In this document: positions 22,705 through 33,989 of the stretch, piece after piece
Numbering within the stretch: position 1 is the first letter of the stretch
How the letters are laid out: every line of letters begins with the position of its first letter
Source of the DNA: Populus alba
Taxonomy: Eukaryota > Streptophyta > Magnoliopsida > Malpighiales > Salicaceae
Direction: 5' to 3'
DNA length: 64,000 nt
Assembly (NCBI RefSeq): GCF_005239225.2
Contig: NC_133293.1
Span: forward strand, 868,001-932,000
The notes under the pieces: generated by a model
Seen by the model: the letters and a program-made list of their open reading frames with translations, nothing else
The model's database searches: none
Told to the model about the DNA's origin: nothing
Program-made: the position numbers and the translations under genes

Positions 22705-23177
22705 TGTTGGGTTGGTTGCCATTGCATGTGCAGCAAATGGACGGCACCAATCATTGCATCCTTGGCAGCCACCATTGTCAAAGAAGGAGGCTACAATGGT
22801 GGCTTGTTGGTGGCAGCCACCAACCATTGACTTTGACAGCCACCATTGAGAGGAGCTGCCATTGATGCTTATAAAAGAGTCATGATTTTAGAGAGCAAAA
22901 TGAGAGAGTTGTGAGACATGTAGAGAGACCAAGAGAGAAAGTGAAGGCAGCAGCCTTGCTGCCATTGCAGGAGCTGCAAGTGCAGCAATGTAAGCTGGGA
23001 GTAGAGTAGAGTGAAGTGATCCTCCTCCTCCATGTATTTGCTTTGTAATCCTTTCTCTATCTCTAAATAAAATGAACCTCTCCCGTGGATGTAGGTGATT
23101 TGCCGAAATATTGTGTGTCAGTGTGCTTCCCCTCCTATGAGCAATTATCAGTACATCACCGGTCGGAATTCCCAACA
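22705..23177 (+). repeat. 5' LTR of LARD-1
   Basis: 473 bp, bounded by TGTTGGG and CCCAACA. It has a TATA-like CTTATAAAAGAG near 22,868 and AATAAAATGAA near 23,067. It lacks most of the 36-bp repeats seen in the 3' LTR. Confidence 0.88.
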
Positions 23178-24445
23178 ATTATCAGAGCATATGGTTTGAA
23201 GTGGTGTTTGATTTTTTGCTCAAAAATGAAAGTTGTCAAAATAATGTTTTGACCATACCACTGTCTAGAGGAGGAAGAGACGAAGCCACTGGTGAAAACG
23301 GCGTCAAAATCGAACGTCGGACATGGCCACACTCTCCATCACTCTCCAGCAAGGCGTCTGCCCACGTGCGCAGACGCGCCCCACGTGTGCCACGCGTCTT
23401 CTTCACCCGGATGGGTTGACTCGACCCGAATACCAGTTGACCCGACCCATGTGACTGACTCGGATAAGGATGACATCAGTATGACATAAAAGTGACATCA
23501 TCATGAATAGTAGACATGAGCATGCAAAAGGGTCACGTCAGCCTGATGTAACGATGACATCAGCATGCAATTGACCAGTCAACATACATGTCAACATATA
23601 TTCGGTGATTGTGATTTCTCGAGGGGATGAAGACCCTGATAATGGAAGAGAAATACAACAAGGGGATAAAGATTGGCACCCTATTTTGACTTGGATAGGT
23701 GTTGTGACAGGATGAGCTGCTGTCAAACATAAGCAAGGAATATGGAGAAATCTGGAGAACAATATTGCACGAGGGCACATAGAGATTGTGCAGGAGTACC
23801 CGTAGGATCCTAACAAGGTATTGTATTGAGACAACAGGTGCAAGGAGAAGAAGAGTTCCCAGATGAAGCTCAGAGCAGAGACTATATACAATATGAAGTC
23901 TCTTGTGCTCTTGATGAAGACAACATGCGAGGACCTTTCCAATGCATGCAAGGATGGAAAGATGAGCTGTTGCAGAGGCACCTAATTGAGGGGGTGCAAA
24001 CGCCTGTGATAAAAGGCGATCGCCTATGAAAGGTGAAGACACTAAAGAGAATTGGTGTAGGTGGAGCTATCAAACAGAAAGGCATAAAAGCTCCAAATAT
24101 AGAATCGAGGTGGAGGATTGCGAGGAGTATACCACAACTTTCTCTTTCTATGTAGTTAGTGGCAATAATCTCTCCCAAGTCCACATGGTGGTAGAGAATC
24201 TTGGAGCCACTGAAGCATCCTAGCTGAAGGAGGATGCTTGCCTATGAAAGGCAAAGACACCACAAGAGAAGGTGTGAGGGCCATGATAAGAGCCCCAGTT
24301 CAGACCGTCCCATGACAACGGGCGAAGACACCTTATGGAAGGTGTGAGGGCCATGATAGGAGCCCCAGTTCAGAACGCCCCAAAGCCAATGTGATGGCTA
24401 GATATGAGTGGACAAGTGTATAGCCAATGAAGTGGCTATGATGAG
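23178..24445 (+). other. Left interior of LARD-1, non-coding
   Basis: No retroelement protein is recognised. It holds two CACGTG boxes (near 23,353 and 23,373) and several TGACATCA or TCACGTCA-like boxes between 23,468 and 23,566, the core type bound by plant bZIP factors. At about 24,250-24,375 a roughly 70-bp unit with GGTGTGAGGGCCATGATA is present twice. Several short frames in this part are not convincing genes. Confidence 0.6.
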
Positions 24446-26281
24446 TGACACGACCAAAAGATTGATGTCTTCTCCCAAGTGCAGGAGTGTCGAAGTAATA
24501 AATAACCCGGCAAGACCGGGGTCGAACCACAGAGAGGTTAATTGTATAAATTATAAATAACAAGACAACAACAACAACAACAACAACAACAATAATAACA
24601 ACAACAACAACAACAACAATAATACTCAGTACGTGGCGTTGTTATACCTAAGAATGATCTAAAAGAACGGGTCACAGGTTTCCAGCCTATATACTGATTT
24701 TATGATAATAATAGTAATAATAATAATAGTAATATTAATAGTAGTAATAATAATAATAGTAGTAGTAGTATTAGTAGTAGTAGTAGTAGTATTAGTAGTA
24801 GTAGTAGTAGTAATAATAGTAATAATAATAATAATAAAAAGAAGAGGAGGAAGAAATTAATGAGAACTTTGAGATGGAAGATTAATGTAAGGATTAAACA
24901 ATGATAAAAAACAAATGTCAAGGTTAGAGGATCCACTAATGGTGTTTCAAACAAGTATAGTATAAACTCTTATTACTCAACTGGAAACCACACACAAAGG
25001 AGGTTCCAATCACATGATTTCTCATTAATAGCTCATTATAAATTATTAACATGATCATATTAATTATCTTAATTACATAACACCAAACTTTTAAATATTG
25101 TCAGGAATTCATGATATTAACTGATGTTAACAACAAATCAAGTTTCTTTCATAGCCAAGTGTAGGTAATACGATACTGTTGGGCTATGAGAGTGCCAAGC
25201 ATTTGTTGTACCAAGTGTTATACAACACAAATCTAGATTAACCATTTAACAAGCAAGGTATTAAGAATTAGTAAGATAAAAAGATAAGACATGTTAATAT
25301 TAAACATTAAGATCCATGTTGAGTTTACACTATATTTATTCTTACACCATTAGTGTAACCTTTTCACCTTGACATAATAAACTTAGCTAAACATAATGAA
25401 GAAGAGAAACATAAATAAACAAAACAAGAACATAAAGAAAATACAAGTTAACTAAGTAAAGGAAAGGAAATGAAAAGCATAAACAAGATATTAATGAAAG
25501 CAAAACTTAAAAATTACAAAAAAAATATAAAGAGAGAAATAGAGAGCATGAGTTTGATCTGAACAACCAAGCCACCAAATACATGGCAAATGCCTCCTTT
25601 TATAAGCCAAAATTCGGAATTATTGATTTGATGACTAATTGTTGAGTGGGTGGCCAACTTTTGACTTGGTAAAAATCCTTATCTTCTTGTCTGAATAAAA
25701 CCAAAATGCTACCATCCGAACTGGGTCCACTAGAAAACATAAAAGTTGTAGAAAATTGACTCAGCTTTACATGAAAAAAAAATGGAGGTCATTTGGAGTT
25801 CTAGAACTCCAGATATGGGCCAAACACTGAACAGTGTTCGGGCTGCAGAACAGATTCAGACTTCTCCGTTGTTGCTATAATTTGGACTGGAAAACGACCT
25901 TCTTAGATCTTGATGAAAACATAAAAGTTATAGGCCTATGTCTTACTGAATCTGTGTAAAACTTTGAGGTCATTTGGACATCTAGAACTCAAGATATGAC
26001 CTAATTACCAAGCAGTGTTCCAGTTTGGACTGCACCAACATCTCTTTTCTAAGTTTCACCCTCTCTTTATCTTCGCAAATTTCAGTAGTTGAATTCATCA
26101 ATCAATCCTTTGATTTATGTGATAGGCCTACATTTAAGATGAACATTTACCATATATTAGGGCATTTTATAGTATTAGACTTGTTATTATAAAACATGCT
26201 TTAGTTAAGGAGTTATTGATACTTTAAGTGCAAAATGATGATATAAAACCCTGATAAATATACACTTTTAAGTACTAATCA
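24446..26281 (-). repeat. 3' LTR of Gypsy-1
   Basis: 1,836 bp, very similar to 35,195-37,028. It contains a CAA-type microsatellite (about 24,565-24,620) and an ATA/GTA-type microsatellite (about 24,705-24,836). These create a spurious leucine-rich frame on the minus strand. Confidence 0.92.
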
Positions 26282-27485
26282 CACCCCCCAACCAGCTTAT
26301 TACTAGTCCCTAGTAATCAAAGCATTAAAATAGAAAAACAATTTGCAAATTCCATAAAGCAAGGCATTCATCATTCAACTTACTTTAATCTATCCAGATA
26401 AACAAACTCTCATTAAATTCATATATCTGCTCAATACCTCTTAAACAAGATATTACTAAACCTTTCTTTTGTGCTCAAAATATCAACATATAGTTATGAG
26501 GCTTTACTTGGAAGAAAAACAAATTTTTGCTCTAATGTTTAAGGTTAACTTCCTTGGGTTAGGATTTTTATCTTTTTTTTTTGTTTTTTTGTTTTTTTTT
26601 TATATATACATATAACTTAAAACACAATGCATCTTTAACCCATGTAACGAGCTTTCAGCTAATGACTCCTAGACCAGTTGATCTTAGGGCATTAGGTGTT
26701 GAGACACCCCTACGAGCTAAGTAACTCGGGTTGCAGATACTGATATGTAGATAGTGCAATGTTTGATTCCCTTAAGCTTTTCTCCTTAACCCATGTAACA
26801 AGCGTTGGGCCAATAGCTCCCAAGTCAGTTGACTTTAGGGTATTAAGTGTTAAAACACCCCTTCGGGCTTAATTCCTTAGGTTAGGGAGGCTACGAAACC
26901 AAACTTATCTACCTTTTTATTATCATTATTTTTTTTTGTTTTTTTATTTTGCAAATTATATACTATCCCTTTCCCTTAATTGTTACCTATAACAAAAGAA
27001 CATAAATAATGTAATAATCCAATGTGCAACCCACAATCATATGTTAAAGTGTGTGTGAAAATGAAGATTTAAGAATACTTGTTAAATGAGCATATGAGCA
27101 GAATCAAGTACTAGCAATACGAGAGTTTGTAAACCTGAATATTTCAAGAAGTATTATGATAGACCTTGTTAAGAATGTTTACTAAGATGCGTCTCAAGAG
27201 TCACTTTAACAAAAGAACTCATTTTACTCTGTCATCCTAGTAACAACAGTTTTGCAAATAGTTTATCAAATAGAAAACATGGTTTTTTTAAAAAAATATT
27301 TTTAAATATCAACTACTATCCTTTCCCCCCAAACAAAATGAGACATTATCCTCAATGTCCTAAGGTAGAAAGCTAGAGTATAGAAGACATCACCTGAAAT
27401 AGCGAACACTAACAAACCTGAAACACACTTAAACAAATATAAGAAACAACAAAACATAATAATAAAAACAAAAGACACAAAGTTT
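26282..27485 (-). other. 3' interior of Gypsy-1, with polypurine tract and a duplicated unit
   Basis: The tract next to the LTR lies at about 26,282-26,293. Further in, a unit starting CCCATGTAAC occurs twice (about 26,638-26,735 and 26,792-26,890), about 150 bp apart. Near 27,330-27,365 the minus strand reads GGACATTGAGGATAATGTC and then a G-rich run, a pattern I know from the post-integrase region of Athila/Tat elements. No protein frame is seen. Confidence 0.6.
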
Positions 27486-28138
27486 TTACAAACTAAGGCT
27501 CAAATCCAATCTAAGGTTTTTACGGCTTTCCTTAGTTGACCAATTTATGCGACTTATGGAGGGATCAATTACAGGGATGAAAGATTGTAGTTGGTCAATC
27601 AATTGTTCAGCAGTAGTAGCAGAGATTATGATTTGTCGTGCCAAAGATGTTAGAAATTCTTGTTCCACAGCATGATCAAGAAAAGACAACAACTTATCAT
27701 AAAAACCATTAACATTTAACAGACCTATGGGTTTATAGTGAATGTGCAGTTGGGCCTAAGAGGAAATATGAAAGATCTCTTCCAATGTGCCCAGACCACC
27801 TGGTAAGGCAATGAAGGCGTCAGCATGGTTAAACATTGTATTCATTCGATCAGACATTGTGGGGACCTATAATTCCTCTCCAATTGTTTTTTCAATGATG
27901 TCCCCTTGTGCTAAAGCTTTGGGGGCAACCCCCAAAACTTGACTACCACCTAAAATGCAGCTTTTGATACTCCCCCTATTAACCCAAGGCTGCCTCCTCC
28001 ATACACTAAATGAATCTTTCGCTCAGCTAGTACCTGACCAAGATGATTTGCTGATTCTAAAAACTCTTTTTCTTTCCCAGGACTGGATCCACCAAAAACA
28101 CAAATATTGTTTATCTGATGACTTGAGGAACCTGCCAT
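27486..28138 (-). pseudogene. LOG-like: Intron-free LONELY GUY (LOG) cytokinin phosphoribohydrolase copy inside Gypsy-1
   Basis: LOG enzymes release active cytokinin from cytokinin riboside 5'-monophosphate. The frame starts MAGSSSHQ at 28138. It shows CVFGGSSPGKEKEF, LVYGGGSLGLIGG, then in another frame MFNHADAFIALPGG with GLGTLEE (the family's PGGxGTxxE signature, near 27,785-27,810), then KPIGLLNVNGFYDKLLSFLD and a family-like C-terminus. The total of about 653 bp equals a full-length LOG of about 215 residues with no intron, although plant LOG genes normally have several. Damage: one frameshift near 27,947, a stop at 27,867-27,869, and a stop at 27,756-27,758 where LOGs usually have Trp. 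Element sequence lies on both sides in the same strand. It is a retroposed or transduced host gene, now probably inactive. Confidence 0.85.
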
Positions 28139-28487
28139 TTCTACACACTTCTGTATTTGTTGAATGTATGGGTTGAGTAGAAATAAAGAGAAGGAAGAGA
28201 AGAATTTATAGATGAGAAATTGAAAATGCAATCATATCACCTATATGTAGGCTAGCCGTAGTCTCACTCTCTCTCTCTATTTATTTATTTTGAAAAAGCA
28301 CGTGTATGTACAAGTAGTTGTGATTGTGTCTCACATCTTTCCTTGGTTTTATGTCTAAGAACGGCTTAAACACCCTCTATGGGTCGGGGATAGGCTTCCC
28401 ATCCAGTTTTCTTAAAAACTGGCAAACAGGGTCTTTTTTAGTCAGATTCCTAAGACTAAGTCGAGCATGTTCTTTATGAAAATGGAG
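28139..28487 (-). other. Linker between integrase remnant and LOG copy
   Basis: The minus strand continues the frame after the integrase zinc finger, past a stop, with HFHKEHARLSLRNL and FLRKLDGKPIPDP. I cannot assign this. It is not the integrase catalytic core. It may belong to another captured sequence or to the LOG transcript leader near 28,140-28,230. Confidence 0.4.
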
Positions 28488-29566
28488 TCATAAGTCATGA
28501 AATGCACAATGCACATCTCCACTATGATGAGACTTAAGAGTCAATAAAAGATTATCTAAAGACTCTCTATGTTTTGAAATAAATCCTACCTTTTGACAAT
28601 TTTCACAGGTTTTGCAGAATGCATATGAGTCCTTGAACATGGTGGGCCAGTAAAATCCACTTTGTAAGATTTTTGCAATCGTCTTTTTTGACGAGAAATG
28701 ATCCCCGCATGCTTCAAAGTGACAAAATTCAATGACACTACTTACCTCATTGTCGGGAATGCATCTTTGAAATATTTGATCAGGACAATATTTGAATAAG
28801 TAAGGGTCATCCCAATAAAGGTTTTGCACGTCGCTCAAAAACTTTCTTTTATCTTGGTTATCCAAATGAGCTGGAAAAAATCCTGAAGCAAGAAAATTGT
28901 TATTTTTAGCAAACCAAGGCATTGAACTAAGAGAAAGTAAAGATTCATTAGGAAAGTAATCATTGATTGGTGTGATGTTGGATGTCGAATCTATTGTCAA
29001 CTTTGATAAATGATCCGCGACAACATTTTCGGTGCCTTTTTCATCATCGATTGCTTCCTGTTTGGTCATGGCATGAGGAAATGGAAGTGCTGGTAGGAAA
29101 TCAGTATTTTCTTTGCAATATTCAGATTCAACCCCTTCCTTACTCTCAGAGATTGACTCATCATCTTTCTTACAAGGTTCAAGAATAGGTTTTTCAATAA
29201 CCTTACCACTGCGAAGAGTGATGTCTGATTTAACTTGATCCTTGTATTGACTTCTGGAACTACTTGCATTTACATTGTATTTCTCCTTTGGATTTTGTTG
29301 TGGTTGAGATGGAAACTTACCGTTCTCTTGAAAACTAAGAGCAGATGTTAACTTTGCAAGAGTATCTTTAAAACCTGTCATGCTTTGAGCAAGTTGAGTG
29401 TTGATTATCTCTTGCTTTTCAATGAATGAATGCAATGTTTCCTCAAGATTTCTTCTAGAAGGTGGAGCATAAGGAGGTACATATCCATGAAAATTTTCGA
29501 AATTATGGTGTGCTTGAAACGATGGTTGTGAAGTTTGTGCATTTTTGTTATCATCTTTCTCACAAG
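28488..29566 (-). pseudogene. Gypsy-1 fused remnant: gag C-terminus joined to RNase H end and integrase zinc finger
   Basis: A 315-codon frame runs from 29435 to 28488. Its first part is gag C-terminus (LTSALSFQENGKF, ITLRSGKVIEKP). From about codon 135 it reads TENVVADHLSKL, the end of a gypsy RNase H, then the H-H-C-C zinc finger of integrase (HFEACGDH with CKTCENCQ). Protease, RT and most of RNase H (well over 1 kb) are gone without breaking the frame. Upstream, gag sequence continues to the LINE junction near 29,566. The fused protein could not replicate the element. Confidence 0.85.
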
Positions 29567-32500
29567 TTTCTGCTCAAGTTGTGCATGTTCTCATTACTTG
29601 TTTGGAGAGTCATTATAGTTTCACAACTTCTTTTGTTTATGGTTTCAACACTATTTCTCTTCGGAGATCCCTATGGGATGACCTGTGGAGGTGGAGTCCT
29701 AACTCTCCTTGGCTGGTTCTTGGTGACTTTAATTTGGTGCTTTCTCAGGATGATAAACACAATGGTGCTCCTGTGACCAACTACGAAGTTACAAACTTTA
29801 GGGAATGTTGCTCAGACCTGGGTCTTGCTGACCTAAACTCAACTGGCTGCATTTACACTTGGTCAAATGGACATGTCTGGAGCAAAATTGATAGAGTTAT
29901 GGTCAACACTCATTGGTCCACTTTGCAACAGCAGGCTCTTGTGCATTTTGATAATCCTGGGGCTTTCTTGGACCATTCCCCATCCTTTATTCATCTAGGT
30001 TCTCGGCAGCCTTGCAGGAACAGGAATTTCAAATTTTTTAACATGTGGGCTGATCACCCTAAATTCTTTGAGTTGATTGAGCAATGCTGGAATACTCCTG
30101 TCTATGGTTCAAACATGTTCACTTTGTGTCGGAAGCTGAAACTGTTGAAAAGGCCATTGAAGGAGCTCAACAAGCTTCATTACAGTCACATCTCACAACG
30201 TGTTACCATGGCTGAGGAAGAACTGGATAGCCTTCAATCTCTTTTGAATCAAGACTGTGATAACATCCATCTTCAGTCTCAGGATAAGCATCTTAGATCA
30301 CAACTTGTGCACCTCAAGTCAGCGGAGCAGAGTTACTATGGGCAGAAACTCAAATTCACTTTCTTAAAGGAAGTGGACAAAGGCACCCGTTTCTTCCATG
30401 CTTTGCTGAGCCAAAAGCATAGGAGAAATCATATTCCAGCAATCCAGGTCCCCTCTGGCATGTATACTTCTTCGGTGGATGAGGTGGGGGATGAGTTCGT
30501 CCGATTCTTTAAAAATCTCCTTGGCTCTACAAAACAAACCATTCCCATCAATGAGGATGTCATCCATTGTGGCCCCTATCTTGATGCAGCTTCTCATGAT
30601 TCTCTTTTGGGACCAGTAACAAATGACCTTATCCAGCAAACGCTTTTCAGCATTAGCAATGAGAAGGCCCCAGGGCCAGATGGTTACTCTTCCCTATTCT
30701 TCAAGAAAGCATGGAGTATAGTGGGTGGTGATTTCTGTGCTGCAGTCAAGGATTTCTTTGCATCGGGACATTTGCTCAAACAAGTCAACCATTCTGTCAT
30801 TGCCCTTATCCCAAAATCATCCAATGCAAACTTAGCTGCTGACTTTCGGTTGATATCTTGTTGCAATGTCATTTATAAGGTTATTTCCAAGATTCTTGCG
30901 GGGAGAATGGCGCATGCTCTTCAGGATATCATCAGCCCTGCCCAGAATGCTTTTCTGGGAGGAAGAAATATGGCCGACAATATTCACCTCATGCAGGAGC
31001 TTTTACGTCACTATGGGAGGAAGAGGGCGTCCCCTAGATGTATTATTAAAGATTGATTTCAGGAAAGCTTTTGACTCTGTTCAGTGGTCTTTTCTGCTAT
31101 AAGTTTTGCTGTCCTTGGGTTTCCCTCCTCGGTTTGTCAGGCTGATTATGCAATGTGTTGAGACTGCTTCTTTTTCTGTTTCTGTTAATGGGAATCTATA
31201 TGGTTTCTTCAAGGGGCAATGTGGTGTTCGTCAAGGAGATCCTCTTTCTCCATATCTTTTTATTGCTTGTATGGAATATTTTTCCAGGATGATTATCCAG
31301 AGTACGCAGCACGTTGATTTCAATTTCCACCCCAAGTGTTGTGCTCTAGGGGTCAGCCACTTGGCTTTTGCAGATGATGTCCTACTACTCTGCCGGTGTG
31401 ATACGCAGTCAGTTAGCATATTAAACTAGCAGCTTCTTTCTTTTGGTCGGATATCAGGCCTTGATATTAATGCTGGGAAGTCCTCTATATAGTTTGGTGG
31501 AGTGGGGGGAAGTGTTAAGCTTGCCATCCTGCACCTTACTGGCTTTATAGAAGGGAGTTTTCCTTTCCATTATCTAGGGGTCCCTCTAAGCCCTCATAGA
31601 TTATTGGCTAGTCAATTCTCCCCTCTCCTGCAAAAATTGGAATCTTCTATTCAGAGTTGGATGGTGAAACACCTCTCCTATGCGGGTCGCCTTGAGCTCA
31701 TCAGATCAGTTCTGCATGGCATGGTTCAATTCTGGCTCAGTATCTTTCCGATTCCAGGTATAGTTATTACCAAGATTAATAGCATCTGTCGAAGCTTTCT
31801 TTGGTCGAGTAAATCTGGTTCCCCTCACTCTGCCCTTGTCTCCTGGGAAAAAGTATGTCTTCCCAAGCAGGAAGGAGGCCTGGCTCTCCTAGATATCAGG
31901 GCAAGAAACAAAAGTTTTTTAGCAAAACAGCTATGGAACTTTCACCTTAAATCTGACTCTTTGTGGATTCGTTGGGTGGCACATTATTACCTTCCTCATA
32001 CAACAATCTGGGTTGTGGGTTTAAGGAATGTTTCATCGCCTTTATGGAAGTCCATTTGCACTCTCAAAAACCAGCTGGTGGAGCAATGCGGAGGCATACC
32101 TGATGCAATCACTACTCTTGAAAGTTGGCATAGTGGTACGGGGTCATTTCTTGTTAACGCTCATGATTTCTTTAAGATTAAAGGGGAGAGTGTCCAGTGG
32201 ACTAGGGTGGTTTGGGAGGAATGGTCCCTGCCTTGATCCAGATTTATTCTATGGCTCGCTACCCTTGGAAGACTCCGCACAAGGGATCGGCTCAGCTACC
32301 TTCCCACAGAAACTGTTTGTTCCTTGTGCAGCAGAGAAGACGAGACACACGCCCATCTTTTTTTCAATTGCAACTGGACTTCTTTACTATGGAATCAAGC
32401 TAAGAGATGGCTAAGAATCAATCGGCCTATGTCTACACTTTCCAGTGCCATTAGAGGTCTGAATGGGAGGAGTAAAGAGCTGAAGCTAAAAATGAGGCGT

Positions 32501-33989
32501 GTATCCCTTGCCCTACTTGTGTATTTGATTTGGAATGAAAGAGACAACCGCATCTTTGCACAGAAGTCATCCTCTGTAGATGCCACATTCTGAAGATTCC
32601 AAATTCTGTTTTACACAGTTTTGCTTTTCCATGAAAAAGACCACTCTTTTTACCATGTTGCTGCTTAACAAAGATGCTAGTTCTCTTTGATTGCTACAAC
32701 TGGTTTTGTAGTTGGGTTTTCCTCTGCTCAGCTTCTGTTTTCAGAATGATAGAGCCCCAGTCTTCATGTTTGGTTTTGTCAATGATAGAGCCCCAGTCTT
32801 CATGTTTGGTTTTGTTGATCCTGTCTCCTGCAAGTTCCAATTTCAGTTTCCTTGGTATTTCATGCAAATCGATTTCATCCCGATACGTGACTGCTTGGGG
32901 AAGCTTTGGTCATGCATTTTTTACATGCTGCTTTTAATGCCAGGTCCCTTGTCTCTGCATGAATAGCCATTACCCACTGTTATTGGCAGCTTGTGGTTTA
33001 ATTTGCATGGCTGTCGTTTTTGTATCTCTGCATGGATGGTAGGGCTGTCTGCTAGTGAATTAAATTGCATTGATATGAGGCTGGGTTGTCTGCTATTGAA
33101 TTAATTTCCGTTGTTGACTGGGTTGGCTGCTAGTAATTCAATTTGCATGGATGGCTTGGTTGTTTCTACGTGCTTTAATTTGAATGGTCCCCGTTTCTGC
33201 TTCTGAGTTTTCCACTACGTCCCTGCATGGAGGAGCTGTTTGTGTCTGTCTTCTCGGCTGCTAGTGGATGCTGTGTAACTGTCTCTCCTTGTCGGCTTGC
33301 GGCTTGTTGTCATGATTTTTGGCTGAGCCCCTCTCATCTCTGCATGGATGTTGCTAGACGTGCATGTTTCCTTACTTCTGCATGGTTTGGGAATGCATGG
33401 GCTTTTGCTGATCTTTTTCTCTAGTTTTATATGCTCATTTATCTGCATGAATGAGGTGATGCCCCCTGGTATTGGTTCTAAGCCTATTAATGTGTTTTGG
33501 CTGGGCTGTCTTGTCTCAGCCTCGGCAAGGAGATTCTGTTTCATTTTTGCTTGGATGGCTGGTTGCTACACTTCTCCTGCTGCATGGAAGAGCCTCCGTC
33601 TCTGCATGGAGGAGTCATTGTCTGCTGCAGCCGTTAGCTTGTGTGGTTGCTGCTGTAACTGCTTCATTTTCTTGCTGGCTTGCGGGTTGCTCTCGTGGTT
33701 TGATTATTAAATCTGTTTGAGCTATCTGGTCATATTTAACTGTTGTAAATTTTGCAGGATGTCTTTTTGTCCTGTCTTTTGCGTTGTGTTAGGATAGGAA
33801 CCTTGTATATGCGGTTCCTCTCATAACCTTTGTCTTCATTTTTTGGTTTCTATAGTGGCTTTCTGTATAGCTCATTAAGGGAGTCTGTTCCCTTTTTGTC
33901 TACCTTTGTTTCTGTACTCGCTGGCTCTCCAGTATTGTATATTTTTTGATCTTTTTATACACTTACATTTTGATAAAAAAAATAAAAAA
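29567..33989 (+). mobile_element. L1-type plant LINE, 5'-truncated, inserted in Gypsy-1 gag
   Basis: Coding runs 29,567-32,593 with damage. It has the C-terminal part of the endonuclease (LVLGDFN, FLDHSP), then reverse transcriptase (EKAPGPDGYSSLFFKKAW, SVIALIPKS, IDFRKAFDSVQW, GVRQGDPLSPYLF, catalytic FADDVLL near 31,370) and the zf-RVT zinc knuckle (CSREDETHAHLFFNC). A frameshift lies near 31,020 and stops near 31,100, 31,428, 31,490 and 32,234. ORF1 and the endonuclease N-terminus are missing. The 3' untranslated part, 32,594-33,973, is long and ends in an A-rich tail (33,974-33,989). It lies opposite to gag and interrupts it. Confidence 0.92.
32594..33973 (+). other. 3' untranslated region of the LINE
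   Basis: About 1.4 kb without convincing frames. It has a perfect or near-perfect 36-bp tandem duplication (32,745-32,780 and 32,781-32,816) and many copies of the heptamer TGCATGG between 32,950 and 33,610. Confidence 0.7.

Noticed and set aside
22888..23178. 96-codon minus-strand frame
   Set aside because: It lies wholly inside the LARD-1 LTR and is broken in the other LTR copy.
23538..24223. Several overlapping frames on both strands in the LARD-1 interior
   Set aside because: None resembles a retroelement or host protein, and starts and frames are mutually overlapping. A hidden gene cannot be excluded but is not supported.
24700..24954. Minus-strand frame coding for a long leucine run
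   Set aside because: It is the translation of the ATA/GTA-type microsatellite in the gypsy LTR.
27486..28231. LOG copy as an active gene
   Set aside because: A frameshift and two in-frame stops split the protein, and no own promoter is seen. It is kept as a pseudogene-like captured copy.
33215..33710. Frames of 80-120 codons near the LINE end
   Set aside because: They lie in the 3' untranslated region of the LINE and consist of Cys/Leu-rich translation of T-rich sequence.
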